Source: Brevundimonas sp. (GTDB lineage: Bacteria; Pseudomonadota; Alphaproteobacteria; Caulobacterales; Caulobacteraceae). From it: 64,000 bases of DNA. The stretch is from assembly GCF_027484365.1 (NCBI RefSeq), contig NZ_JAIXTC010000007.1, positions 62,001-126,000 of the forward strand. The letters run 5' to 3'. The notes below the pieces were generated by a model. That model was not told the DNA's origin. It saw nothing but the letters and a program-made list of their open reading frames with translations, and made no database searches. Both the position numbers and the translations under genes were made by a program. Position 1 is the stretch's first letter. Every line of letters begins with the position of its first letter. This document shows positions 33,651 through 43,137 of the stretch, in pieces.

Positions 33651-34754
33651 TCAATCGAGACCGAGCGCCGCCTTGATCACGCGCCAGTCGATGTATTTGA
33701 AGTTCTGGGTGCCGACGTCGTTGACGTCGTCCTGGACGACCACGACCCCCTCGGGGAAGGCGTCCGAGACGCGGCCGCCCAGGGCCGCCAGACCGTCGGT
33801 GCCGGTGACCCCGTCCACGACCCCGTCCTCGACCACGAACCGGCCCTTGTACTCGGGGGCGGCACCGTCGATGCGCCAGACCGGGAAGGCGCTGTCGCCC
33901 TGGCTGGAGCCGATCAGATAGCGGGCCGCGCCGTCGGCGAGGACGGTCAGACCTTCCGCGTCGGCGACCAGTCGGTCGGTCTCGATCCCCTGGATCAGGG
34001 TGCGGGCGTCGCCCGAGGCCGGATCGAGGCCGTAGCGCCACAGGCCGACGTTCTCCTCGGCCAGATAGAGGGCGCCGGTCGCCTCGTCGGCGGCGCAGCC
34101 CTCGGAGATGGAGCCGATCTCGAATCGCCGGACCTCGCGCGAGACGGGCTGGCCGGCCGCGTCGGCGGTCAGGACGAACTGTCGCACCTCGCCTTCGTGC
34201 CCGACGAGGATGGCGTGGATCTCGGCGCCGCGACGGGCGAAGCAGAAGCCATAGGGCTCGACCACATCGGTGCGGATCGCGCCCCAGGGGCGGACGCCGT
34301 TCTGGCCGGTTCCGGCGGGGTCGAACAGATAGAGGGAGACGCCCTCCTTGCCGGGCGTCCGGTCGCTGGCGCCCAGCACCACCTGCGGACGGCCGGCGAC
34401 GGCCAGGCCGTCGACGGCGTCGACATTGTTCAGCAGGCCCTCGGGCATGAACTGCAGCACAGCCCCGTCGAAGCCGTAGATATAGAGGCCGGCCTTCTTG
34501 TCGGTGCCGGCGACGAAGCCCGGAGTCTGTGTCCCCATGACCACGACCGGACGATTTCCGACCCAGACGGCCGGATCGTCGGCTGCGTCCTCGCCGCCGC
34601 CGGTGCCGACCGACGGGGTCTCCAGCGTCGCCTGGACCCGGACGCCCGCGCCGATCACGCCTTCGCCCTCGCCCTGGTAGTCGACCTCGTGGGTGGCGCA
34701 GCCGGCGAGCAGCAGGGCGGCGACGGCGGCGGTGCAGAGGGCGATCTGGCGCAT
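33651..34754 (-). CDS. beta-propeller phytase, lipoprotein
   Basis: A 367-residue calcium-dependent phytase of the beta-propeller class that removes phosphates from inositol hexaphosphate outside the cytoplasm. The start MRQIALCTAAVAALLLAGC gives a lipobox with Cys19. Family motifs include DDPAVWVG near residue 63, GLYIYGFDG, NNVDAVDGL, EGCAADEATGALYLAEEN near 235, GLWRYGLDP, and the C-terminal IDWRVIKAALGLD. It is divergent from a TonB-dependent receptor across 256 bases, a pairing seen for phytases in related bacteria. Confidence 0.92.
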   Translation of the reverse strand: MRQIALCTAAVAALLLAGCATHEVDYQGEGEGVIGAGVRVQATLETPSVGTGGGEDAADDPAVWVGNRPVVVMGTQTPGFVAGTDKKAGLYIYGFDGAVLQFMPEGLLNNVDAVDGLAVAGRPQVVLGASDRTPGKEGVSLYLFDPAGTGQNGVRPWGAIRTDVVEPYGFCFARRGAEIHAILVGHEGEVRQFVLTADAAGQPVSREVRRFEIGSISEGCAADEATGALYLAEENVGLWRYGLDPASGDARTLIQGIETDRLVADAEGLTVLADGAARYLIGSSQGDSAFPVWRIDGAAPEYKGRFVVEDGVVDGVTGTDGLAALGGRVSDAFPEGVVVVQDDVNDVGTQNFKYIDWRVIKAALGLD

Positions 34755-35010
34755 GTCAAATCCTCGATTGTAAGGGCGTGGCGCGGCGGCGCAGACCACG
34801 TGGCAAACCGCCGGTCAAGCCCGTGCCACGAACCGTCACAAGGAGGCCTGGCGGTGATTTCACCGTCTACGGACGGATTGTCACATCACGTCCGACGAAT
34901 CGCGACCGCAGCGTCGCACAAGCGTCGCCGTGACGTCGTCGCGGTGGCGTAGCAGCGAAATCCACAGCCGACGGCCCGGGGGGTCGATCGGACCATCGGG
35001 GATGTCTAAA

Positions 35011-37731
35011 ATGAAACTCGCTCTTCTGCTGGGCGCCGCTGTGGCGCCCCTGCTCATCGGCAATGCCGCCTTCGCCCAGGATCAGGCCGCGGATCAGGTC
35101 GACGAAATCGTCGTCACCGGCCGCCGGCCGATCGCCGAATCCGAAGCCGCCGCGCTTCAGGTTCAGCGCAACTCCGACAGCCTGGTCAGCGTCGTCGCTT
35201 CTGACGCCGTCGGCCGCCTGCCTGACCAGAACATCGCCCAGGCCATCGCCCGCGTGCCGGGCGCCGCGGTCGAGAGCGACCAGGGCCAGCCCCGCTATAT
35301 CTCGCTGCGCGGCGCGCCCAAGAACTGGACGACCCTGTCCATCAACGGCATCGGCATCGTCAGCCCCGAGGGCCGCGACACCCGTTACGACAGCCTGCCT
35401 TCGGCCATCGCCTCGCAGATCGTCGTCAACAAGGCCGTGACGCCGGACATGAACGGCGAGACCATCGCCGGCAACATCAACATCATCACCCGGTCGGCCT
35501 TCGACTATTCGGGCCTGCACGTCGCGGGCAAGGCCGGCGCGGGGATCGTCGAACTCGGCGATCGCAACGAGTACGAAGGCCAGCTGGTGGTGTCGGACCG
35601 TTTCGACACCGGCATCGGCGAGATCGGCATCCTGGCCTCGGGCTCGTACTACGAGCGCAACATGGTCACCGACAACTATGAGATCGACTGGGAAATCGTG
35701 CCCCAGGACGTCCAGCCCAGCGGCGGCGGAAACCGCCTGTGGGCGCGCGAGACCGAGAACAAGCTCTATCGCCTGACCCGCACCAACTATTCGCAGTCTG
35801 GCCGTCTCGACTGGCGTCCGAACGACACGAACCGGGTGTTCTTCGAGTCCATCTTCACCACCTTCCAGGACGACGAGGCGCGCGACAACTTCCTGTTCGA
35901 CACGGACGATCGCCAGGCCGACCCCTCGGTCCCGCCGCGCTCGGCCGCTGCGCCCTGCACGGTCGTGCCCACGGGCATCGTGACCAACACCGGCTATGCC
36001 GACAGCTGCATCGGCAACACCTCGCTGGTCGGCACGGTCTACGGCATCGACATCAACCAGCGCGCCACCCTGCGCGCCTACGAGCAGTCGATCTTCACCA
36101 ACACCCTGGGCGGCGAGCATGAGATCGGCGCCTGGAACCTGGACTGGCGCCTGAACTTCACCCGCTCGATCGACGATCGTTCGGTGGTCGGCGAAGCCCG
36201 CTACGAAAGCCCGTCGACCCGTAACCTGCGTCCGACGATCTTCTACGACTTCACCAATATCGACCGCCACAACATCGAACTCTACAACACGATCACGACC
36301 GGAACGGGCGCGGCCACGACCTACAGCCGCGGCGCCCGCGTCACCAACATCGACGACTTCCAGCGCAACCTCACCCAGCTGACCTCGCTGCGCGCGATCG
36401 ACGAGACCGAGGCCTACACGGGCCGCTTCGACGCCAGCCGCGATCTGACCCTGTTCGGCGCCGATGCCCGCGTCACCCTCGGCGGTCAGTACGACCAGCG
36501 CACGAAGGAATCGAACGAGAGCCAGATGGCCCTGACCACCGCCGCCCAGTTCGCGGCGGCCGGGGTCTCGACCACCTATCTGCCGGTCTCGCTCAGCACG
36601 CCCTTCAAGGGCAAGATTCCGCTGGGCTACACCTTCCGCTACTTCGACCTGCAGGCCATGCGGGACCAGGTGTCGCGCGCTGCGGCTCTCAATCCCTACA
36701 ACCCCGTCACCGCCAACTTCTACAATGTCGAGGAACAGGTCGCGGCGGCCTACGGCATGGTTCGCCTCGGCTACGACTGGGGTTCGGTCCTGGCCGGCGC
36801 CCGCGTCGAGCGCATCACCAACACTGGCCAGGCGATCGTCGCCCTCGCCGGCGTCAACACCCGGATCGAGGTCGAGAACGAGCAGACGCTGGTCTATCCG
36901 AGCCTGCACGTGAACTACGACATCGACGAGGACCGCAAGCTGCGTCTGTCCTTCTCGACCGGCGCGGCGCGTCCCGACTACGACCAGCTGCGTCCGAACT
37001 TCACCTTCAACGACGCCAACCAGACCGTGTCGGGCGGCAACCCGGACGCCAAGCCGGAACGCGCTTACGGCGTCGACGCCTACTATGAATGGTACGTCCA
37101 GCCGCAGGGCTTCTTCTCGGCGGGCCTGTTCTACAAGCGGGTCGAGGACGTGCTGTTCACCGATACGCGCGTGTTCAACTCGACCGTCCTGAACACCACG
37201 GGCACGGATCGTTCGCAGTATCGCCTGTCGACCCTGGTCAACGGCGGCGAAGGCTACATCTGGGGCTTCGAGGGCGCCTTCCAGCTGCAGCTGGATCCCT
37301 ATGTTGAACAGCTGGAACTGCCGGAATGGATGGGCGGCTTCGGCTTTAACGTCAACGTCACCGCCAACCAGAGCCAGGCCACCGCGCCGGACGGCTCGCG
37401 GGTGTCGCTGCCGAACACCTCCGACGTCGTCTATAATCTGGCCGGCTACTACGAGAAGTACGGTCTGTCGGCTCGCCTGAACTTCCGCAAGCGCACGGCC
37501 TGGCTCGACGCCTATGGTCCGGTCGTGGACGGCGGTTCGACCTACTGGGCCGCAGATGACGAAATGGACGCTTCGGTCCGTTATGCGGTCACCGACAACT
37601 TCGAGGTCTATTTTGACGCCTCGAACCTGACCAACACTCCGGGCCGCCGCTACTCGCGCGAAAGCCAGTACACGATCGAGTGGGAACGGTTCGGCCGTCG
37701 CTTCGACGCGGGAATCCGCTTCAACTTCTAG
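35011..37731 (+). CDS. TonB-dependent receptor, Xanthomonas/Caulobacter class
   Basis: A 906-residue outer membrane transporter. A signal peptide ends NAAFAQ; the TonB box is probably DEIVVTGRR. The plug domain has SVVASDAVGRLPDQNIAQA and the class-typical ISLRGAPKNWTTLSINGI, then NIITRSAF. The barrel ends in Phe (AGIRFNF). Start MKLALLLGA is chosen over MSKMKLALL three codons upstream because GGGGA then lies at a proper distance. Paired with the divergent phytase, it may import inositol phosphates or released products, which is inferred. Confidence 0.93.
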   Translation: MKLALLLGAAVAPLLIGNAAFAQDQAADQVDEIVVTGRRPIAESEAAALQVQRNSDSLVSVVASDAVGRLPDQNIAQAIARVPGAAVESDQGQPRYISLRGAPKNWTTLSINGIGIVSPEGRDTRYDSLPSAIASQIVVNKAVTPDMNGETIAGNINIITRSAFDYSGLHVAGKAGAGIVELGDRNEYEGQLVVSDRFDTGIGEIGILASGSYYERNMVTDNYEIDWEIVPQDVQPSGGGNRLWARETENKLYRLTRTNYSQSGRLDWRPNDTNRVFFESIFTTFQDDEARDNFLFDTDDRQADPSVPPRSAAAPCTVVPTGIVTNTGYADSCIGNTSLVGTVYGIDINQRATLRAYEQSIFTNTLGGEHEIGAWNLDWRLNFTRSIDDRSVVGEARYESPSTRNLRPTIFYDFTNIDRHNIELYNTITTGTGAATTYSRGARVTNIDDFQRNLTQLTSLRAIDETEAYTGRFDASRDLTLFGADARVTLGGQYDQRTKESNESQMALTTAAQFAAAGVSTTYLPVSLSTPFKGKIPLGYTFRYFDLQAMRDQVSRAAALNPYNPVTANFYNVEEQVAAAYGMVRLGYDWGSVLAGARVERITNTGQAIVALAGVNTRIEVENEQTLVYPSLHVNYDIDEDRKLRLSFSTGAARPDYDQLRPNFTFNDANQTVSGGNPDAKPERAYGVDAYYEWYVQPQGFFSAGLFYKRVEDVLFTDTRVFNSTVLNTTGTDRSQYRLSTLVNGGEGYIWGFEGAFQLQLDPYVEQLELPEWMGGFGFNVNVTANQSQATAPDGSRVSLPNTSDVVYNLAGYYEKYGLSARLNFRKRTAWLDAYGPVVDGGSTYWAADDEMDASVRYAVTDNFEVYFDASNLTNTPGRRYSRESQYTIEWERFGRRFDAGIRFNF

Positions 37732-37754
37732 GGCGGCGAACGCCTCAAGACGGG

Positions 37755-37785
37755 AAGGGCCGGGCGGCGATGCCCGGCCCTTTTT
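37755..37785 (+). terminator. intrinsic terminator after the TonB receptor
   Basis: GGGCCGGGC and GCCCGGCCC form a 9-pair stem with loop GGCGAT, followed by five T. It lies about 25 bases after the receptor stop. Confidence 0.9.
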
Positions 37786-37934
37786 GCCGTCTTCGGCAGT
37801 CGTTCACCGGGATCGCGCGAATGCGACTGGACCCGCGCCGGGTCTGGCCCTAACCGGCTTGGGTCCGCGACGGCGCGGGGCTTGCAGGCGTCGGTCCGAA
37901 CACTCTGACCCGTGCCAAGACAGGAAGACCGAAC

Positions 37935-39806
37935 ATGTTCATGGAAGGCGACATCGACTGGGTCCTGGTGCTGGGCGTCGTCGCCGCCGTGACCTCGGTC
38001 GTCGCCATCCTGGCGGTGATCTTCGCGGTGACCCACCGGACGCGCCAGGTCTCGACCTCGGACGAGCTGGGGGCCGTGTCCAAGGCCCGGGAGGCGGCCG
38101 AGACGCGGCTCTACGAGACCCTGAACGCCATCCCTGTCGCCTTGGTCCAGACCGACCGCGGCGGCAAATTCGTCTTCGCCAACCGCGCAGCGCATCAGTT
38201 GATGGGGCGCCGTGACGCCGAGCTGATCGGCCTGCGATTCCACTCGGCGACCTGGGGCATCACCTATCCCGACGGCCGTCCGGTCCCGCCGGACCTGCTG
38301 CCGAGCGCGCGCGCCCTGCGCGGCCAGACGGTCAAGGGCTTCCAGCACATCCTCGCCAACCCGTCGACGCGCCGGAAGATGCTGGTCTCGGTCACGGCCA
38401 TGCCGATCGAGGACGCCCACGGCCAGATCATCGGTTCGACCGCCGCCATCGTGGAGACCGAAGGCCTGACCACGCCGGAAGTCCTTCCGCCCGAGAGCGC
38501 GCCGGTCGCGACCCATGACGACCTGACCCGTCGCGTGTTTGAGGCCGCTTCAAGCGCCCTGGTGGTGGTTTCCGCCCACGGCATCGTGCGCGAGGCCAAT
38601 GCCCAGGCCCTGGCCCTGTTCGGGCGCACTCAGGACGTCATCGGCGCTGATTTCGCCGACCAGTTCCTCGGCGAGACCGAGCGGGTCGAGGGGCGCCAGA
38701 CCCTGCGCGCGGCCATCCACGCCCGGCCCGGAGAGGCTGATCCGATCGTCTCGACGATGGGCGGCGATCATGGCGTCGCCTGGCGCATCCTGCCGCTCAA
38801 TGCGCCCGGAGACCCGGTCGACGCCCTGCTGCTGGCTGGCGATGCGGCGGAGCCGATGATGGCGATCGAAGCGGACCCGGTGGTCGCCGTCGAGGCGCTC
38901 CCGGAGCCCGCGTCCGAACCGGAGGCCGATACAATCCCCCCCGCCGGGCCGGTCGTCGACCTCGCGCCGGAACTCGAGGCCGCCGCCGCGCGCGAGGCGC
39001 AGCTGCAGGCCGAACTGGAGGCCGCGCGCGCCCAGGTCGAGGCCGAACGGGCCGAGGCCTTGCGTCTGGCTGAACAGGCGAGGGCGGAAATTCTGTCCCA
39101 GGTCGAGACGGGCAACGAAACCTCGCGCCGGCTGGAGAGCGTCGGACGTCTGACCGGCGGCGTGGCCCAGGACTTCAACGCCCTGCTCGCCGTCATGACC
39201 AGCGCGCTCGACATGATGCTCAAGACAGCCGACGACCCCGCCCGGGTGCGCCGTCTCGGTCAGGCGGCTCTCGCGGCCGGACAAAGGGGCGAGGCCCTGA
39301 CCCGTCGCCTGTCGGCCTTCTCACAGGGCGAGGACGCCCATGCCCAGGTGCTGGACTGCGGTGTGCTGCTGCTGGCCATGGAAACGCGGTTGCGCGCCAT
39401 GGCCGGTCCCGGTGTCGATCTGATGATCGAAGGGCCGTCTCATGAGGCCCTGGTCCGCGTCGATCCGGTCGGGTTCGAGGGCGCGGTCCAGGCCCTTGTC
39501 CGCAATGCGGTCGAGGCGCAAGGGGGCGCCGGGTCTGTCGCGGTCCGGCTGGAGGCCCTGGCCGACGGCGGGGCCCGGCTGACGGTGCGCGATACAGGCC
39601 CCGGGCTGGATGCGGCCACGGCGGCGCGCGCGCTCGAGCCCTTCTTCACGACCCGGGACGGCGCCGCGGGTCTGGGTCTGGCCCAGGTTCACGCCTTCGC
39701 CCGCCAGTCCGGCGGCGCCCTGACCCTGACGGGCGCTGAGGGAGAAGGCGCCGAAGCGACCCTGACCCTGCCGGCCGCCGAGGCGCGCATCGAAACCGCC
39801 GCCTGA
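37935..39806 (+). CDS. PAS sensor histidine kinase homologue lacking the phospho-acceptor His
   Basis: A 623-residue inner membrane protein: one membrane helix (residues 10-31), two PAS domains (about 60-175 and 195-290), a Glu/Ala-rich coiled coil (about 340-400), then HisKA- and HATPase-like domains. The dimerisation helix reads GRLTGGVAQDFNALLAVM, where the family has AHDFNN: residue 412 is Gln (codon CAG at 39168-39170). The ATPase half is kept: N box VRNAVEA, G1 DTGPGLD, F box LEPFFTT, G2 AGLGLAQV. It may act as a pseudokinase sensor or as a partner for another kinase, as DivL does in Caulobacter. Confidence 0.9.
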   Translation: MFMEGDIDWVLVLGVVAAVTSVVAILAVIFAVTHRTRQVSTSDELGAVSKAREAAETRLYETLNAIPVALVQTDRGGKFVFANRAAHQLMGRRDAELIGLRFHSATWGITYPDGRPVPPDLLPSARALRGQTVKGFQHILANPSTRRKMLVSVTAMPIEDAHGQIIGSTAAIVETEGLTTPEVLPPESAPVATHDDLTRRVFEAASSALVVVSAHGIVREANAQALALFGRTQDVIGADFADQFLGETERVEGRQTLRAAIHARPGEADPIVSTMGGDHGVAWRILPLNAPGDPVDALLLAGDAAEPMMAIEADPVVAVEALPEPASEPEADTIPPAGPVVDLAPELEAAAAREAQLQAELEAARAQVEAERAEALRLAEQARAEILSQVETGNETSRRLESVGRLTGGVAQDFNALLAVMTSALDMMLKTADDPARVRRLGQAALAAGQRGEALTRRLSAFSQGEDAHAQVLDCGVLLLAMETRLRAMAGPGVDLMIEGPSHEALVRVDPVGFEGAVQALVRNAVEAQGGAGSVAVRLEALADGGARLTVRDTGPGLDAATAARALEPFFTTRDGAAGLGLAQVHAFARQSGGALTLTGAEGEGAEATLTLPAAEARIETAA

Positions 39807-39885
39807 GACACGTCTTCGCGCCTTGGCCTGCCTCTCTGGCATGCTAGATTAACGAACATCGTTTCCCGTCGTCCGGAGCCTGGCC

Positions 39886-40395
39886 ATGAAGATCCTGCGG
39901 TTCGTTCTGGTCCTCGCCGTGATCGCCTATGCCGGCTGGCTGGCCTGGCCCTTCCTCTCCCCCTTCCTCGAGGGCGCCGAGCCCGCCGTGGCGACCCAGC
40001 GGGCCTCTGCCATGGTCGAGGCCGGCGGCGGTATCCCACAGGCCGTCTTCTGGATCGGGGCGGTCGTCCTGTATCTGATCGCGGCCATCATGCTGGGTTC
40101 GGGCAATCCCCGGGCGGCGGTCGCCTATTTCCTCGGCTTTCTCGCCGACGCCGCCCTTCGCCTGGCCATCGAACGCTCCGGCGCCGGCGGGCCGGCGAAC
40201 GCCTCGATCCAGGCCGAAACCTACGCCGGCGGGGGCGAGATCGCCCGGCGCTCGGCCGAGGCGGTGGCTCCGGCCGGCCTGCCCCTCGATCCGACCTGGA
40301 TTGTTCTGGGCGTTCTGCTGGTGGTCGGCCTGATCATCGTGGCTGTGTCACGACGGAGGGTGCGACGGCGCGCCCCCGGCCATCTCGCCGCGTGA
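39886..40395 (+). CDS. hypothetical inner membrane protein
   Basis: A 169-residue protein with an N-terminal helix (ILRFVLVLAVIAYAGWLAW), a second helix about residues 50-71 (IPQAVFWIGAVVLYLIAAI), a third around the AYFLGFLADAAL segment, and a C-terminal helix (WIVLGVLLVVGLIIVAV) followed by a basic tail RRRVRRR. The loop between the third and fourth helices is Gly/Ala-rich. No family is recognised. It lies 79 bases after the kinase homologue and may be co-transcribed. Confidence 0.7.
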   Translation: MKILRFVLVLAVIAYAGWLAWPFLSPFLEGAEPAVATQRASAMVEAGGGIPQAVFWIGAVVLYLIAAIMLGSGNPRAAVAYFLGFLADAALRLAIERSGAGGPANASIQAETYAGGGEIARRSAEAVAPAGLPLDPTWIVLGVLLVVGLIIVAVSRRRVRRRAPGHLAA

Positions 40396-40513
40396 AGGGA
40401 CCCCCTCGCCGAACACGGCCTTGCTTCCCATCTACGCCACAGCGGTTGACCCGTCCGGGTCAGGCGCTAGGACAGCGGCCGACTCCCCGTCCGTGACCGA
40501 TACAGAGGTTTCC

Positions 40514-41938
40514 ATGGCAGACGCCGCCCCCGCCGCAACCGCTTTCTACGACGTCGTGATCATCGGCGGCGGACCCGGCGGCTACAATGCCGCGATCCGG
40601 GCCGGCCAGCTGGGTCTGAAGGTCGCCTGCGTCGAGAAGGGTCAGACCCTCGGCGGCACCTGCCTGAACGTCGGCTGCATGCCGTCGAAGGCCCTGTTGC
40701 ACGCCTCTGAACTGTTCGAGATCGCCAACAAGGAGTTCGGCACGCTCGGCATCGACGTGGGTACGCCCAGGGTGAACCTGCCGCAGATGATGAAGCAGAA
40801 GGCCGAAAGCGTCACAGCCCTGACCAAGGGGATCGAGTTCCTGTTCAAGAAGAACAAGGCCGACTGGATCAAGGGCACGGGCAAGATCGCAGGTGCGGGC
40901 AAGGTCGAGGTGACCGCCGCCGACGGAACGGTCACGACGCTGACGGCGAAGGATATCGTCATCGCCACGGGTTCTGAGCCCACCCCGCTTCCGGGCGTGG
41001 ACTTCGTCGAGGGCAAGATCATCGATTCCACCGGGGCCCTGTCGCTCCCGGCGATCCCGAAGAAGATGATCGTGATCGGCGCAGGGGTGATCGGACTGGA
41101 GCTGGGCTCGGTCTGGCGTCGCCTGGGCGCCGAGGTCACGGTGGTCGAGTTCCTCGACAAGGTCGGCGCCGGGATGGACGCCGAGGTCGCGACTGCCTTC
41201 CAGCGCGGCCTGACGAAACAGGGCATGATCTTCAAGATGGGGACCAAGGTCACCTCGGCGAAGGCGGCCAAGGACGGTGTCGTCCTGACCCTGGAGCCGG
41301 CAGCCGGCGGCGCGACCGAGACCCTGACCGGGGACGTTGTGCTCGTGGCCATCGGCCGTCGTCCCTATACGGCGGGCCTGGGCCTCGAGAGCGTCGGGAT
41401 CGAGACCGACAAGCGCGGCTTCCTCAACAACGACCACCTGAAGACCGGCAAGGACGGCATCTGGGTCATCGGCGACGTGACCCACGGCCCGATGCTGGCC
41501 CACAAGGCGGAAGAAGAGGCCGTCGCCGTCATCGAATACATCGCGGGCAAGGCGGGTCACGTCGACTACGACCTGGTCCCCAGCGTCATCTACACCGGAC
41601 CGGAAGTGGCCTGGGTCGGCAAGACCGAGGAACAGCTGAAGGCCGCCGGCGTCGCGTTCAGGAAGGGCAAATTCCCCTTCACCGCCAACTCGCGCGCCAA
41701 GATCAACCACGAGACCGAGGGCTTCGTGAAGGTCCTGGCCGACGCCGCGACCGACAAGGTCCTGGGCGTGCATATCTTCGGCCCTGCGGCGGGCGAACTG
41801 ATCGCCGAGGCCTGTATCACCATGGCCTTCGGCGGCTCGTCGGAAGACATCGCCCGCACCTGCCATGCCCACCCGACCCGCTCGGAAGCCGTAAAACAGG
41901 CGGCCATGGGCGTCGATGGCTGGACGATGCAGGCCTAA
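40514..41938 (+). CDS. lpdA: dihydrolipoyl dehydrogenase (E3)
   Basis: Flavoprotein that reoxidises lipoamide in 2-oxoacid dehydrogenase complexes. The FAD loop is VVIIGGGPGGYNAAI, the redox-active disulfide is GGTCLNVGCMPSKALL near residue 43, the NAD loop is IVIGAGVIGLELGSVWRRLG, and the C-terminal dimer-interface His-Glu pair sits in CHAHPTRSEAV. The start MADAAPAATAF gives 474 residues, normal; a longer open frame upstream lacks a ribosome site. No E1 or E2 gene is adjacent. An atypical SDR follows after 2 bases. Confidence 0.96.
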   Translation: MADAAPAATAFYDVVIIGGGPGGYNAAIRAGQLGLKVACVEKGQTLGGTCLNVGCMPSKALLHASELFEIANKEFGTLGIDVGTPRVNLPQMMKQKAESVTALTKGIEFLFKKNKADWIKGTGKIAGAGKVEVTAADGTVTTLTAKDIVIATGSEPTPLPGVDFVEGKIIDSTGALSLPAIPKKMIVIGAGVIGLELGSVWRRLGAEVTVVEFLDKVGAGMDAEVATAFQRGLTKQGMIFKMGTKVTSAKAAKDGVVLTLEPAAGGATETLTGDVVLVAIGRRPYTAGLGLESVGIETDKRGFLNNDHLKTGKDGIWVIGDVTHGPMLAHKAEEEAVAVIEYIAGKAGHVDYDLVPSVIYTGPEVAWVGKTEEQLKAAGVAFRKGKFPFTANSRAKINHETEGFVKVLADAATDKVLGVHIFGPAAGELIAEACITMAFGGSSEDIARTCHAHPTRSEAVKQAAMGVDGWTMQA

Positions 41939-41940
41939 GG

Positions 41941-42732
41941 GTGGACCTCGGCCTCACCGGCAAGAGGGCCCTCGTCTGCGGGGCCTCCAGCGGCCTCGGT
42001 CGGGCTGTCGCCGAGGCCCTGGCGGCGGAAGGCGTCCATGTCGCCCTGCTGTCGCGCGATGCTGCGAAGCTGCAGGTCGTGGCCGACGGCATCAATGCCG
42101 CGGCGAGCGGCCGGGCCGTGGTCGTGCCCGCCGATCTGGCGGACCATGCAGGCCTGCTGGCGGCGGTCGATACGGCCGAGGATCTGCTGGGCGGACCGAT
42201 CGAGATCCTGCTGAACAACACCGGCGGGCCGCCGCCTTCGGGCGTGGCGGGGCTGGACCCGGATCTGTGGCGGGCCCAGTTCGAATCCATGGTGCTGTCG
42301 GTCTTTCGTCTGACCGACCGGGTCCTGCCCGCCATGCGGGCTGCGGGCTGGGGACGGATCCTGAACGTGGCGTCGTCCACCGTGATCGAACCGCTCGGGA
42401 TCCTGGGCGTGTCCAACACCCTGCGGGCCGGGGTGGCCGCCTGGGCCAAGACCCTGGCGACCGAGGTCGCGGCCGACGGGGTGACGGTCAACACTCTGTT
42501 GCCCGGTCGTATCGATACGCCGCGCGTTCAGAAGCTCGATCAGGCCCGGGCCGAACAGACCGGCGTCACGGCGGAAGCGGCCCGGGCGACGTCGGTCGAG
42601 AGTATTCCCGTCGGGCGGCTGGGCGATCCGGCCGAGTTCGGGGCCGTGGCGGCCTTCCTCGCCAGTCCGAAGGCGGCCTATGTGACGGGGTCCCTGATCC
42701 GCATCGACGGCGGAGCCATCCGGGCGATCTGA
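41941..42732 (+). CDS. SDR-family protein lacking the canonical catalytic Tyr-Lys
   Basis: A 263-residue protein starting at GTG two bases after lpdA. It has the SDR fold: cofactor loop CGASSGLGRAV, NNTGGPPPSG in place of NNAG, and a C-terminal GSLIRIDGGAIRAI. Where classical SDRs have Y-x-x-x-K, this one reads VSNTLRAGVAAWAK, so the catalytic Tyr and Lys are Ser/Asn and Arg. This matches the beta-ketoacyl-reductase-like subgroup that departs from the catalytic tetrad. It may use another residue or be non-enzymatic. Probably in an operon with lpdA. Confidence 0.88.
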   Translation: MDLGLTGKRALVCGASSGLGRAVAEALAAEGVHVALLSRDAAKLQVVADGINAAASGRAVVVPADLADHAGLLAAVDTAEDLLGGPIEILLNNTGGPPPSGVAGLDPDLWRAQFESMVLSVFRLTDRVLPAMRAAGWGRILNVASSTVIEPLGILGVSNTLRAGVAAWAKTLATEVAADGVTVNTLLPGRIDTPRVQKLDQARAEQTGVTAEAARATSVESIPVGRLGDPAEFGAVAAFLASPKAAYVTGSLIRIDGGAIRAI

Positions 42733-42798
42733 CAAGGGTCGCGGCTGTTCCGGAATTCAGCCTCAGGGTGTAGACTGACACTCTGAACGGAGGTCCCG

Positions 42799-43137
42799 AT
42801 GCTGTCGATGCTGTTCCTTCTCGCCGCCGCGCCCCAGTCGGTGATCCCGCCGATGCCGCCGGCGCCCCTCCCCGGAGCGCAGGGCGCCATGCGCGTCTTT
42901 GGCCAGCCCGGACCCGGCTGCAACTCGCTGACGATGCCCACGAATGATCTGGACGGCGGCGGAAGCCTGCTGTGGCGAGAGGGTCAGGACCGGGTGGGCC
43001 ATTACCTGTTGCTGGAGCGGCGAGTGAACGGCTGTTCGGTCCCGATCGTCGTCAACTACCGTGTGCCGGGCTCGAACGCTGTCGGCCGTGAAGTCGGGCG
43101 CTCGACTCAGCGCTCGTCGACAATCATCCGCCCCTAG
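42799..43137 (+). CDS. small secreted hypothetical protein
   Basis: A 112-residue protein with a short signal sequence (MLSMLFLLAAAPQ) and a Pro-rich start to the mature part. Two cysteines (GPGCNSL and NGCSVPIVV) could form a disulfide, consistent with export. Between them are DLDGGGSLLWREGQDRVGHYLLLERRV, a likely beta hairpin. It ends convergently with xerC, overlapping its stop by 4 bases. No family is recognised. Confidence 0.65.
   Translation: MLSMLFLLAAAPQSVIPPMPPAPLPGAQGAMRVFGQPGPGCNSLTMPTNDLDGGGSLLWREGQDRVGHYLLLERRVNGCSVPIVVNYRVPGSNAVGREVGRSTQRSSTIIRP

Noticed and set aside
34755-35010. Possible Pho box (TGTCAC near 34878) between phytase and receptor
   Set aside because: Only one half resembles the consensus; the second half at 11-base spacing does not match.
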